From positions 744,001-808,000 of the forward strand of contig NZ_JALAHQ010000001.1 of assembly GCF_036983985.1 (NCBI RefSeq): a stretch of DNA of 64,000 nucleotides. Reading direction: 5' to 3'. The DNA comes from Alishewanella metallidurans. Lineage in GTDB: Bacteria; Pseudomonadota; Gammaproteobacteria; Enterobacterales; Alteromonadaceae. Shown in pieces: positions 8,077 to 16,152 of this stretch. The translations under genes and the position numbers were made by a program. How positions within the stretch are numbered: position 1 is the first letter of the stretch; each line of letters begins with the position of its first letter. The notes below the pieces were generated by a model. It saw only the letters and a program-made list of their open reading frames with translations. It was not told where the DNA came from and did not search any database.

Positions 8077-9096
8077 ATGGCTTCGCAATATAACATTGCT
8101 GTTTTAGGCGCAACAGGTTTAGTTGGGCAACATATACTTGAAATTTTAGAGCAGCGCGACTTTCCCGTTGGCGAGCTTTTCCCGCTGGCAAGCAGTCGTT
8201 CAGCTGGTGGTACAATAACCTTTAAAGGTAAGAAAGTTAAAGTTATTGATGCCGATACCTTTGACTGGTCGCAAGCTCAAATTGGCTTTTTTTCCGCCGG
8301 TGGTAATGTTTCGGCTATCTATGCACCAAAAGCTGCTGATGCCGGTTGTGTGGTTATAGATAACACCTCGCACTATCGGTATGAGCCTGATATTCCCTTG
8401 GTAGTGCCAGAAGTTAATGCACACGCTATTGCCGATTATCGTAACCGTAATATTATCGCTAACCCAAATTGTTCAACGGTACAAATGCTGGTCGCATTAA
8501 AACCAATTCATGATGCCGTTGGTATTAGTCGTATTAATGTGGCTACTTATCAATCAGTAAGCGGTGCTGGACAGGACGCGGTAGAAGCTTTAGCGCATGA
8601 AACCTCACAATTGCTAAATGGTCGCCCCATTGAAAATGGCGGGCAATTTGCACGACAAATAGCGTTTAACGTTATTCCGCAAATCGATGTGTTTATGGAC
8701 AACGGTTACACCAAAGAAGAAATGAAAATGCACTGGGAAACCCAGAAAATTTTCGGTGATAGCAGCATTTCTGTTAACGCAACGGCAGTAAGGGTTCCGG
8801 TGTTTTTTGGCCATGCTGAAGCTATACATATTGAAACGCGCATGCCCATTAGTGTAGATCAGGTAAAAGCCTTACTAGCTGATGCACCAGGGGTAGTATT
8901 ATTAGAAAACAATGCTGACTTTCCAACCCAAGTGTGCAGTGCTGTGGGCAAAGATGACGTATTTGTTGGCCGTATTCGCCAAGATATATCGCATGAAAAC
9001 GGCATTAATTTGTGGGTTGTTGCTGACAATATCCGTAAGGGTGCTGCGACAAATAGTATTCAAATTGCCGAGCATTTAGTTCGAGATTATTTATAA
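8077..9096 (+). CDS. asd: Aspartate-semialdehyde dehydrogenase
   Basis: 339 residues. It reduces aspartyl-4-phosphate to aspartate semialdehyde at the branch to lysine, threonine and methionine. The NADP-binding start VLGATGLVGQHIL, the SAGG motif (73-76) and the active-site Cys132 in NPNCST are all present, as is a GHAEAIHIETRMP segment carrying the expected catalytic His. The position between pdxB and fimV/truA corresponds to usg in E. coli, but here the catalytic residues are kept, so it is probably a real dehydrogenase. A GAGGAACGG ribosome site precedes the ATG. Whether a second asd exists elsewhere cannot be seen. Confidence 0.92.
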   Translation: MASQYNIAVLGATGLVGQHILEILEQRDFPVGELFPLASSRSAGGTITFKGKKVKVIDADTFDWSQAQIGFFSAGGNVSAIYAPKAADAGCVVIDNTSHYRYEPDIPLVVPEVNAHAIADYRNRNIIANPNCSTVQMLVALKPIHDAVGISRINVATYQSVSGAGQDAVEALAHETSQLLNGRPIENGGQFARQIAFNVIPQIDVFMDNGYTKEEMKMHWETQKIFGDSSISVNATAVRVPVFFGHAEAIHIETRMPISVDQVKALLADAPGVVLLENNADFPTQVCSAVGKDDVFVGRIRQDISHENGINLWVVADNIRKGAATNSIQIAEHLVRDYL

Positions 9097-9104
9097 ACCT
9101 TATC

Positions 9105-9128
9105 AGGGCTCTCGTTTAGAGCCCTTTT
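9105..9128 (+). terminator. Rho-independent terminator after asd
   Basis: An 8-bp stem AGGGCTCT/AGAGCCCT (9105-9112 with 9118-9125), a CGTTT loop and a T-run. It separates pdxB-asd from fimV. Confidence 0.85.
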
Positions 9129-9142
9129 ACTTTGCGCACAAA

Positions 9143-9168
9143 TAACCTCATCTTGTTAACAAAGGTTA
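9143..9168. repeat. Compound inverted repeat upstream of fimV
   Basis: TAACCT (9143-9148) pairs with AGGTTA (9163-9168) around an inner 10-bp palindrome TTGTTAACAA (9153-9162). It lies about 155 bp before the fimV ATG. It could be an operator or chance. Confidence 0.4.
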
Positions 9169-9321
9169 TAAAGACTAGTCAGAACCCGTTTAGTGCTTTA
9201 TATTTTGCCATAGAGATACAACGCCACTAGTTGGAACATTGCTTGCATTGAAACTAAAGTCAGGTGGTTAAGCTGCCGATATTCTATGTATATGCGCCTG
9301 AATTTGGGGTAGGGACCGTTA

Positions 9322-11829
9322 ATGCCTTTGTTATTTTTGTTCGTAATTGCCGTGTCTGTCAATTTTCTGTCATTCGTCCAGGCTCAGGAAAGTACAGTAC
9401 AAATTCGCGGCCCTCGTAGTACCGATGCTGCGCCAGCGCCTTTAACTATTGGCCCGCTAAGCCCATCTGACACCTTATGGCGCGTTGCTGAGCGTATTAA
9501 ACCTGAAGGAAATATTAGCCTGTATCAGGTTATGTATGCGCTGTATTTGAAAAACCCAGATGCCTTTTTAGATAATAACTTAAACCATTTACGCCCTGGA
9601 GTTGTGCTTGTTTTGCCAAGTTTGCAAGATATACAGCAAATTGACATAAATGTTGCGCGACAGAAATCTGAGCAGGACGACAAAGACTGGGCAAAACGGC
9701 AAAAAGCGGCCGTAGTAAAAAGTGTAACGCCGAAAAAACCAGAACCTATAGAGACAGTTGAACCTAAATGGCAAGCCGAGCTTGAGCGAATAGGGCAGCA
9801 GCGGCGTCAAGATTTAGATAGCTTGCGTGGGCAGTTTGCTGACTCAATGCAGCAAGTTACGGCGATAGTAGAAGAAAATCAGCAGTTAAAAAACAGCTTA
9901 ATAAGCGTAGAGCAAGAACTTGCTCTGATTAAAGCCCAGTTAGGCGAAGACAGCGAGTTACAGCTGCAAATTAAACAACTGTTAGCGCAACAAGCCGAGC
10001 TACTGCAAGCAAAAGTTAAACAAGATAGCGTTGCTGCTGAGCAAAGCGACTGGCAGCAATGGTTCAAAAATCCAATAGTCTGGATTTTAGCGGCATGCGC
10101 GCCAGCCCTACTTATCTTATTTGGTATTTTGCTTTGGGTTAAAAAACGCGGCCAACGCACAGAAAAAGTATTAAGTGCGGCCGCAACTGAACCCGTAATT
10201 GACCCTTCATATCATTCACCTTTACCGCCACTGGACGAGAGTAGCGATTTAGACGAAAGCTTATTTGAAATAGATGATGCCTTATTAGAGGACGCCTTTA
10301 ATGACGTAGCAGATTTACCTAGCGACCAGTTACCTGATGATATGCTCACTTTTGATGATGCGCTGTCTTTTGAAGATGACAGCTTATTGCCAGCAGACAT
10401 CAATACTGCAGAGCAAGATGCTGTGCCCGATTTTGATCCAGACAATATCTTGTCTGACACCGATTTATCGGCGCTGTTAGCGGCAGACGATGATGACGAT
10501 GACATCATTGAACTGGCAGACGAACATTTTGATATTGACGATGTACTTGACGCTACTCAGAAGCAAACTTCGGCACCACCGGCTGATATCGAAAACATTG
10601 ACGTTATTGATACGCCAGTAAATGAAATTGAGCTAGAAGATAGTGAAGAGTTTGATATTGATGATCTGATTGATGACATTAACTTTGAGCAACAAGAAGA
10701 TGAGCAAACTTATCCTGAGCTAGCTGAACCTGCGTTGCAAGAGCTGCAATTAAAGCAAGCACTCACCGACACAACGCCCGTTGCAGAGCAAGATGTTGAT
10801 AGCATTGATGATATTTTAGATATCGATGTTAGCGACATGGTTGATAATAGCGTGCAATTAGACCGTTTTGATAGCTCAGAATTAGATGAGTTTGCCGAAA
10901 GCCTTGCGGCTGAGAGTGATGCGTTAAGTTTAGCTGAATCACTACAAGAGCACACAGCTAACGAACTTACTGATAGTGATGAGGCAATGCTTAACGCTGA
11001 ATTGGCCGAGTTGCTGGATCAGGTTGACAACAATGCTGCTGATATAAAGAGCGAACAGTTTGTTGCTGATAACGACAACAGTATGGCGAATGATGAGCCA
11101 GAAGACGCATTGTTAGCATCTTTAGATTTGACAGAAGCTGATGATGCGTCTGTGGTGAAACCAACAGAAGCCGCACTGTCGGTAGAGAACCCAAGTAAAA
11201 TATTGGCGCAGTATCCTGAACTAGAACTTACGGATGAGTTAACTAATGCTGATGAGTTTGCCGAATTATTGTTGGATGACGAGCTACCCGCTGATGATGA
11301 TCTAACAGAGTTAGATGAGTTAGATGATTTAGACCAAAATATTCTATCTGAGAATGACGAAGAGCTAGAGCTTGACCCCATTCCTGATGCCCAATTTGAC
11401 TCGCTAATGTCTGAATTAGAAGCCATGGCTGATAACCTTGAAGCCATGAGCGCGGAGCAAGACTCGTCGATTGAACCGCAGGTTATAGCGCCGCCTAGTG
11501 CATCAGAAGACGGCGGATTTGATTTTAACGATGACGATTTTGTGGAAATAGACAGTTTACTAGCCAATGCTGAGCTGCAAGAGCACGATGTAGATCGCTT
11601 TAATCAGCTAAATGTTGATGTTGGCTTAGATGATTATGCTGACATTATTGGTGAGCATGAGCGTAGAGACGTAGACCGAGAAGATAATGGTTATTCGGCT
11701 AAGCTTGATTTAGTGCGCGCTTATATTGAAATGGATGATAGCGAAAATGCCGATTTATTATTAGATGACATACTGGCCTCAGATGCGCCAGAACATGTTA
11801 AATCTGAAGCACAAAGCCTAAAGCAATAA
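9322..11829 (+). CDS. fimV: FimV/HubP-type polar landmark protein
   Basis: 835 residues. A signal peptide (about 1-21) is followed by the FimV N-terminal region with a LysM-like peptidoglycan-binding motif (about 42-110, SDTLWRVAERIKPEGN). A coiled coil lies at about 155-230 and one transmembrane helix at about 250-272. A very acidic, low-complexity cytoplasmic stretch of some 500 residues is built from loose Asp/Glu-rich units. The conserved FimV C-terminal domain (about 792-835, KLDLVRAYIEMDDSENADLL) closes the protein. HubP/FimV proteins organise the cell pole, type IV pili and chemotaxis clusters. The location between asd and truA is the conserved one. The ATG has AGGG 7 nt upstream. Acidic repeats vary greatly between species, so length is not diagnostic. 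Confidence 0.92.
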   Translation: MPLLFLFVIAVSVNFLSFVQAQESTVQIRGPRSTDAAPAPLTIGPLSPSDTLWRVAERIKPEGNISLYQVMYALYLKNPDAFLDNNLNHLRPGVVLVLPSLQDIQQIDINVARQKSEQDDKDWAKRQKAAVVKSVTPKKPEPIETVEPKWQAELERIGQQRRQDLDSLRGQFADSMQQVTAIVEENQQLKNSLISVEQELALIKAQLGEDSELQLQIKQLLAQQAELLQAKVKQDSVAAEQSDWQQWFKNPIVWILAACAPALLILFGILLWVKKRGQRTEKVLSAAATEPVIDPSYHSPLPPLDESSDLDESLFEIDDALLEDAFNDVADLPSDQLPDDMLTFDDALSFEDDSLLPADINTAEQDAVPDFDPDNILSDTDLSALLAADDDDDDIIELADEHFDIDDVLDATQKQTSAPPADIENIDVIDTPVNEIELEDSEEFDIDDLIDDINFEQQEDEQTYPELAEPALQELQLKQALTDTTPVAEQDVDSIDDILDIDVSDMVDNSVQLDRFDSSELDEFAESLAAESDALSLAESLQEHTANELTDSDEAMLNAELAELLDQVDNNAADIKSEQFVADNDNSMANDEPEDALLASLDLTEADDASVVKPTEAALSVENPSKILAQYPELELTDELTNADEFAELLLDDELPADDDLTELDELDDLDQNILSENDEELELDPIPDAQFDSLMSELEAMADNLEAMSAEQDSSIEPQVIAPPSASEDGGFDFNDDDFVEIDSLLANAELQEHDVDRFNQLNVDVGLDDYADIIGEHERRDVDREDNGYSAKLDLVRAYIEMDDSENADLLLDDILASDAPEHVKSEAQSLKQ

Positions 11830-11844
11830 GTCAGCTGCGCTAAG

Positions 11845-11871
11845 CGGTAGCATACGTTATAATCGCTACCG
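11845..11871 (+). promoter_or_regulatory. Probable truA promoter (-10) inside an inverted repeat
   Basis: A perfect -10 hexamer TATAAT (11858-11863) sits in the loop between the 7-bp arms CGGTAGC (11845-11851) and GCTACCG (11865-11871). No good -35 is seen at the usual distance. The same arrangement occurs upstream of cvpA. Confidence 0.45.
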
Positions 11872-11890
11872 TTTATTAATAGGGGGCGGC

Positions 11891-12676
11891 ATGCGCATTG
11901 CGTTGGGTATCGAATATGACGGTTCTGCATTTTATGGTTGGCAACGTCAGCGTGAAGTAAATAGCGTACAGCAAGAACTTGAAACGGCGTTAGCAAAAGT
12001 AGCTAATCAACCGATTGAGTTGTTTTGTGCCGGCCGCACCGACGCGGGTGTGCATGCGACAAGTCAGGTAGTGCATTTTGATACTAATGTAATGCGTGAT
12101 AATAAAGCCTGGGTAATGGGCACTAACGCACAGTTACCGGATGCTATAGCGGTGCGCTGGGCAACAGTGGTTGCAGATGATTTTCACGCGCGCTTTAGCG
12201 CAACCGCACGACGTTATCGTTACATTATTTATAACCATAAATACCGGCCCGCTATTTTGCGTTCGGGGCTTAGCCATTATCATCAAGCGCTGAATGTTGA
12301 ATTAATGCAGCAAGCCGCGTTATCATTATTAGGTGAACACGATTTTACCGCGTTTCGCGCTATGCAATGTCAGTCACACAGTCCGTTTCGTAATGTGCAT
12401 CATGTGAAAATTAGCCGTAGTGACGATTTTGTGGTGATTGATATTAAAGCAAATGCATTTTTACACCATATGGTACGCAACATTACCGGTAGCTTATTGG
12501 AAGTTGGTATGCAAAACCGACCTCCGCAGTGGATCGCTGAGTTGCTCGCGGCAAAAAACCGTAGTTTAGCGGCCGCTACGGCTAAGCCAGGTGGCCTATA
12601 CTTAGTCGATGTAGATTACCCTGCACACTTCGAAATACCCAAGACGATATTAGGCCCGTTGTTTCTGCCAGACTAA
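11891..12676 (+). CDS. truA: tRNA pseudouridine(38-40) synthase
   Basis: 261 residues. It isomerises uridines 38-40 in the anticodon arm of many tRNAs. The start MRIALGIEYDGSAFYGWQRQ and the catalytic motif AGRTDAGVHATSQVVHFD, with Asp51, are diagnostic. The second half carries FLHHMVRNITGSLLEVG and the C-terminal GLYLVDVDYP of the family. The GGGGGCGGC ribosome region is followed closely by the ATG. The gene sits in the conserved fimV-truA-accD order. A terminator follows, so it is separated from accD. Confidence 0.97.
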   Translation: MRIALGIEYDGSAFYGWQRQREVNSVQQELETALAKVANQPIELFCAGRTDAGVHATSQVVHFDTNVMRDNKAWVMGTNAQLPDAIAVRWATVVADDFHARFSATARRYRYIIYNHKYRPAILRSGLSHYHQALNVELMQQAALSLLGEHDFTAFRAMQCQSHSPFRNVHHVKISRSDDFVVIDIKANAFLHHMVRNITGSLLEVGMQNRPPQWIAELLAAKNRSLAAATAKPGGLYLVDVDYPAHFEIPKTILGPLFLPD

Positions 12677-12733
12677 CAACGACTACTAAGACCAGTTTTC
12701 TGTATTCGATGTCATAGGTTTTGTGCTTTAATA

Positions 12734-12763
12734 GCGCCGAATTAATGAATTTTGGCGTTTTTT
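12734..12763 (+). terminator. Rho-independent terminator after truA
   Basis: CGCCGAATT (12735-12743) pairs with AATTTTGGCG (12748-12757), with one bulged T and one G-U pair, followed by six T. Confidence 0.75.
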
Positions 12764-12816
12764 AACGTTATTTCGGCATGGTCAAGTGCGGTGCCGCAGT
12801 CAATAGGACATATTTT

Positions 12817-13692
12817 ATGAGTTGGTTAGAAAAAATCCTGCCCAGAACATCCTCTTCTTCTTCACGTCGAGATATACCTGAAGGTGTTTGGACAAAATGT
12901 GCTTCCTGTGATGCCGTATTATACAAGGCAGATTTAGATCGTAATTTGGGCGTTTGTCCTAAATGTGATCACCATATGCGCGTAACTGCGCGTGCGCGTT
13001 TAACCGGCTTTCTAGATAGCAACACCGTAAAAGAGTTAGCTGCAGATTTAGAGCCACAAGATTTACTTAAATTTAAAGACAGCAAACGCTATAAAGACCG
13101 GCTTAGTGCTGCACAAAAAGATACCAATGAGAAAGATGCTATGGTGGTTATGCATGGCACGCTAAAAGGTATGCCTATTGTTGCCGCCGCGTTTGAGTTT
13201 GAGTTTATGGGTGGTTCGATGGCCTCAGTGGTGGGGGCTAAATTCGTTGCAGGTGTTGAATATGCAATGAAACATAAAGTGCCTTTTGTTTGCTTCTCTG
13301 CCAGTGGCGGTGCGCGTATGCAAGAAGCTCTGTTTTCGTTAATGCAGATGGCCAAAACCAGTGCGGCGTTAGCAAAAATGAGTGAGCAAGGGCTACCTTA
13401 TATTTCTGTGTTAACCGACCCGACAATGGGTGGCGTATCAGCAAGTTTAGCGATGCTAGGTGATGTAAATATCGGTGAGCCTAAAGCGTTAATTGGTTTT
13501 GCTGGCCCGCGGGTTATCGAACAAACGGTGCGTGAAAAATTACCTGAAGGCTTCCAGCGCAGTGAATTTTTATTAGAACATGGTGCTATTGATATGATTG
13601 TTGACCGCCGTAAAATGCGCGATACAATTGCACGACTAGTCGCTAAGTTTATGCAGCTGCCTGCTCCGGTATCAGAGCACGACGCCGCTTAA
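12817..13692 (+). CDS. accD: Acetyl-CoA carboxylase carboxyltransferase subunit beta
   Basis: 291 residues from the ATG at 12817 (MSWLEKILP), chosen because AGGA stands 8 nt upstream and other AccD proteins begin MSW; an upstream ATG at 12778 in frame is less likely. With AccA it transfers carboxyl from carboxybiotin to acetyl-CoA, the first committed step of fatty acid synthesis. The N-terminal zinc ribbon has CxxC pairs CASC and CPKC. The carboxyltransferase core includes GGSMASVVG, FSASGGARMQE and PTMGGVSAS. It is seven bases from folC and probably co-transcribed with it. Confidence 0.97.
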   Translation: MSWLEKILPRTSSSSSRRDIPEGVWTKCASCDAVLYKADLDRNLGVCPKCDHHMRVTARARLTGFLDSNTVKELAADLEPQDLLKFKDSKRYKDRLSAAQKDTNEKDAMVVMHGTLKGMPIVAAAFEFEFMGGSMASVVGAKFVAGVEYAMKHKVPFVCFSASGGARMQEALFSLMQMAKTSAALAKMSEQGLPYISVLTDPTMGGVSASLAMLGDVNIGEPKALIGFAGPRVIEQTVREKLPEGFQRSEFLLEHGAIDMIVDRRKMRDTIARLVAKFMQLPAPVSEHDAA

Positions 13693-13699
13693 GGTGTTA

Positions 13700-14977
13700 A
13701 TGTCTAAAGTTATTTTGCAAAGCCAATCATGCCAAAGTCTGGCCGATTGGCTTTGTTATATCGAACAAAGCCATCCCATTCATCAAATTGAACTCGGTTT
13801 AACACGAGTACTTGATGTTGCGCAGCGTGCTAACTTACAGCAGTTACCCGGTAAGGTTATTCTTATTGGTGGCACTAATGGTAAGGGCACCACTGCTCGA
13901 GTATTAGAACAACTATTAGCGGCGCAAGGTTTTAGTGTCGGCGTATATAGCTCACCACATTTGCTTAAGTTTAATGAACGTTTGCGTATTGATGGTGCCG
14001 ACTTACCTGATACTGATTGGTTAGATGCGTTCGCTTTTATTGAACAATTACGTGGCGACATTGCGCTAACTTATTTTGAGTTTACGACACTAGTTGCCTT
14101 TCGTATTTTACAGCAACAGCAACCTGATTTTTGTTTAATTGAGGTCGGCTTGGGCGGTAGGTTAGACGCGACAAACATTGTTGCCCCTGACGTTAGCGTT
14201 ATTACAACCATTGGTTTAGACCACCAAGATTGGCTAGGCAATGACAGAGAAAGTATTGCTACAGAAAAGGCGGGTATTTTCCGGGCAGGTAAACCTGCAG
14301 TAATTGGTGAGTTACAACCACCGCTATCTTTATTGCAACACGCTAAAAAATTAAATTGTCAGCTGATGTTAGCCCAGCAGGATTACAGCTATATTGAGCA
14401 AGCTACACAGTGGCAATGGCAGTCTAAGCATTATCAGTTTTCCGAGTTACCGCTACCGGCCATGCCAATACAAAATGTGGCATCGGCATTAGCGGTGCTT
14501 GAACAGTTGAACCTATTACCTGATTCTGCGCAGTTAAGTGCGGTGTTATCTGGGTTAAGCCTACCAGGGCGCATGCAGTGGTTGCAGCAACAGCCAGCGA
14601 TTGTTTTAGATGTTGCGCATAATCCGCAATCGGCAGCTTATTTAGCAACGCAGCTGGTTAAATTGAAACCTAAATTTAGTCGGGTATCTGCGCTAGTAGG
14701 TATGTTAAAAGATAAGGATATTCAGCAAACTCTGTTACCCTTGACGCCATTGTTTGATCAATGGCATCTTGTAACGCTAGGTGGTGCAAGGGGCGCATCA
14801 GCGCAGCAATTGGCTGATAAGTTAACTAATCATACCGGTACCTTGCAGTTACACGACGATGTATTACAAGCATTTAAGCAAATTAGCCTTAAATTACAGC
14901 CTGATGAGTTATTGGTTGTGTTTGGTTCTTTTTTCACTGTATCCGCCGTATTAGCCGGTCAGCAGGAGGCAAAGTGA
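13700..14977 (+). CDS. folC: Folylpolyglutamate synthase / dihydrofolate synthase
   Basis: 425 residues from the ATG at 13700, which has AAGG 5 nt upstream overlapping the accD stop region; a GTG two codons earlier is an alternative. FolC adds glutamate to dihydropteroate and to folates. The ATP-binding loop GGTNGKGTTARVLE, the LIEVGLGGRLDATN motif and the C-terminal Mur-ligase-like domain (VLDVAHNPQSA) are present. Length is close to the 422 residues of E. coli FolC. The stop overlaps the GTG start of the next gene (GTGA). Confidence 0.96.
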   Translation: MSKVILQSQSCQSLADWLCYIEQSHPIHQIELGLTRVLDVAQRANLQQLPGKVILIGGTNGKGTTARVLEQLLAAQGFSVGVYSSPHLLKFNERLRIDGADLPDTDWLDAFAFIEQLRGDIALTYFEFTTLVAFRILQQQQPDFCLIEVGLGGRLDATNIVAPDVSVITTIGLDHQDWLGNDRESIATEKAGIFRAGKPAVIGELQPPLSLLQHAKKLNCQLMLAQQDYSYIEQATQWQWQSKHYQFSELPLPAMPIQNVASALAVLEQLNLLPDSAQLSAVLSGLSLPGRMQWLQQQPAIVLDVAHNPQSAAYLATQLVKLKPKFSRVSALVGMLKDKDIQQTLLPLTPLFDQWHLVTLGGARGASAQQLADKLTNHTGTLQLHDDVLQAFKQISLKLQPDELLVVFGSFFTVSAVLAGQQEAK

Positions 14978-15585
14978 CACCTGCATTTAAACATCGTTTA
15001 TTGGGCACTGCGATACTGGTTATGGCAGGTGTTATTTTTTTGCCCGATTTATTGGATGGCGAAAAACAAATCGTAAAAGACGATTTTAAAGTTATTCCTA
15101 ATCGTCCGGAATTTAAAGGTGTGCAACAGCAACAAGTATTGCAGCAACAGCCGTTTACCCAGGCTGAAACTGAAATTGAGCAGCAATCTATCAATGAACA
15201 GGCCTTAGATAATGACGATGTTGCTAACACAGCAACAGAGCCGACGCTTTCAACCCAGCAATATGCTCAGGTAACCGCTCCCGTGGTAAACCAGCCCGTC
15301 ACTCGGGCGAGTAACATTGCGTTAGCGCAAAGCGGCTGGGTAGTGCGTGTAGGCTCTTTTAGTAAAGAGCAAAATGCCAATGCATTAGTGCTAAAGTTGC
15401 GCCAAGCTGGCTTTGTTACCTTCACGCGTAATATTTCCAATGCTGATGGCGTTAAGTTAACCAGCGTACTAGTTGGCCCAGAGCTGCGAAAAGACAAGTT
15501 AGAGCAGCAGTTAACTAAGTTACAACAGCTTACTGGTATTGAAAAGTTATCAGTAATGAACTATCAGCCCACCGAAAATAATTAG
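14974..15585 (+). CDS. dedD: SPOR-domain cell division protein DedD
   Basis: 203 residues with a GTG start overlapping the folC stop by 4 bp and an AGGAGG ribosome site 4 nt before it. One N-terminal membrane anchor (about residues 9-25, LLGTAILVMAGVIFLPDLL) is followed by a Gln-rich linker and a C-terminal SPOR domain (about 120-200, GWVVRVGSFSKEQNANALVLKLRQ). SPOR domains bind denuded peptidoglycan at the septum, and DedD helps constriction. The gene occupies the same folC-dedD-cvpA-purF position as in E. coli. Confidence 0.93.
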   Translation: MTPAFKHRLLGTAILVMAGVIFLPDLLDGEKQIVKDDFKVIPNRPEFKGVQQQQVLQQQPFTQAETEIEQQSINEQALDNDDVANTATEPTLSTQQYAQVTAPVVNQPVTRASNIALAQSGWVVRVGSFSKEQNANALVLKLRQAGFVTFTRNISNADGVKLTSVLVGPELRKDKLEQQLTKLQQLTGIEKLSVMNYQPTENN

Positions 15586-15592
15586 CCAAGCA

Positions 15593-15619
15593 GGCGCGTA
15601 ATTTGTTAGAATACGCGCC
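15593..15619 (+). promoter_or_regulatory. Probable cvpA-purF promoter (-10) inside an inverted repeat
   Basis: Perfect 8-bp arms GGCGCGTA (15593-15600) and TACGCGCC (15612-15619) enclose an extended -10 TGTTAGAAT (15604-15612). The last base of the -10 lies in the right arm. No PurR-type operator was recognised nearby. Confidence 0.45.
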
Positions 15620-15644
15620 GTCCTCAAGCAACCTTTGGAAGCAA

Positions 15645-16133
15645 ATGGTCTGGGTTGATTATGCCATTTTGGCAATCATAGCGTTATCATCCGTTATTAG
15701 TTTGGTGCGTGGTTTTGTTAAAGAAGCCATATCACTAGCAGTTTGGATTCTGGCATTTTTTATCGCCAGTCAGTACTATTCGCATCTAGCTGGTATGTTT
15801 AGTTCTATTCAGGACGAAACACTACGTAACGCGTGTGCAATAGCAATTCTGTTCGTTTGTAGCCTAATTCTTGGCGCACTTATTAATTATATTATCGGCA
15901 AACTAGTGCAATCTACCGGTTTGTCTGGCACCGACCGACTGCTTGGTTTGGTGTTTGGCGCGTTACGCGGCGTTTTGGTTGTTAGCGCTATCCTATTTTT
16001 TATGGATGCCTTTACCCCAGCAGCTGGCGCTGATTGGTGGCAAAGCTCAGTATTAATCCCTGAATTTGGTTTTATTATTGAATGGTTCTTCGATTATTTG
16101 AAGAGCCACTCTAGTTTTATGCAAAAGCCTTAA
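15645..16133 (+). CDS. cvpA: CvpA family membrane protein
   Basis: 162 residues from the ATG at 15645 (MVWVDYAILAIIALSSVISL), exactly the E. coli CvpA length; the frame is open 14 codons further upstream from a TTG, but GGAAG near the ATG and the family start favour 15645. Four transmembrane helices are evident, along with the signature GLSGTDRLLGLVFGALRGVLVV. The inner-membrane protein was named for colicin V production; later work links it to envelope stress and purine-linked phenotypes, and its biochemistry is unsettled. It is 19 bp ahead of purF and co-transcribed with it in E. coli. Confidence 0.95.
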   Translation: MVWVDYAILAIIALSSVISLVRGFVKEAISLAVWILAFFIASQYYSHLAGMFSSIQDETLRNACAIAILFVCSLILGALINYIIGKLVQSTGLSGTDRLLGLVFGALRGVLVVSAILFFMDAFTPAAGADWWQSSVLIPEFGFIIEWFFDYLKSHSSFMQKP

Positions 16134-16152
16134 CGCTGGCGAGGAAAAACCC

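Noticed and set aside
11019..11567. 182-codon Ser-rich open frame on the minus strand
   Set aside because: It is the complement of the acidic fimV repeats: GAT/GAA-rich codons read backwards give Ser/Phe-type codons and few stops. No ribosome site and no recognisable domain.
15586..15644. Possible PurR operator before cvpA-purF
   Set aside because: The palindrome there does not resemble the CGCAAAC-GTTTGCG core, so it is listed only as an inverted repeat around the -10.
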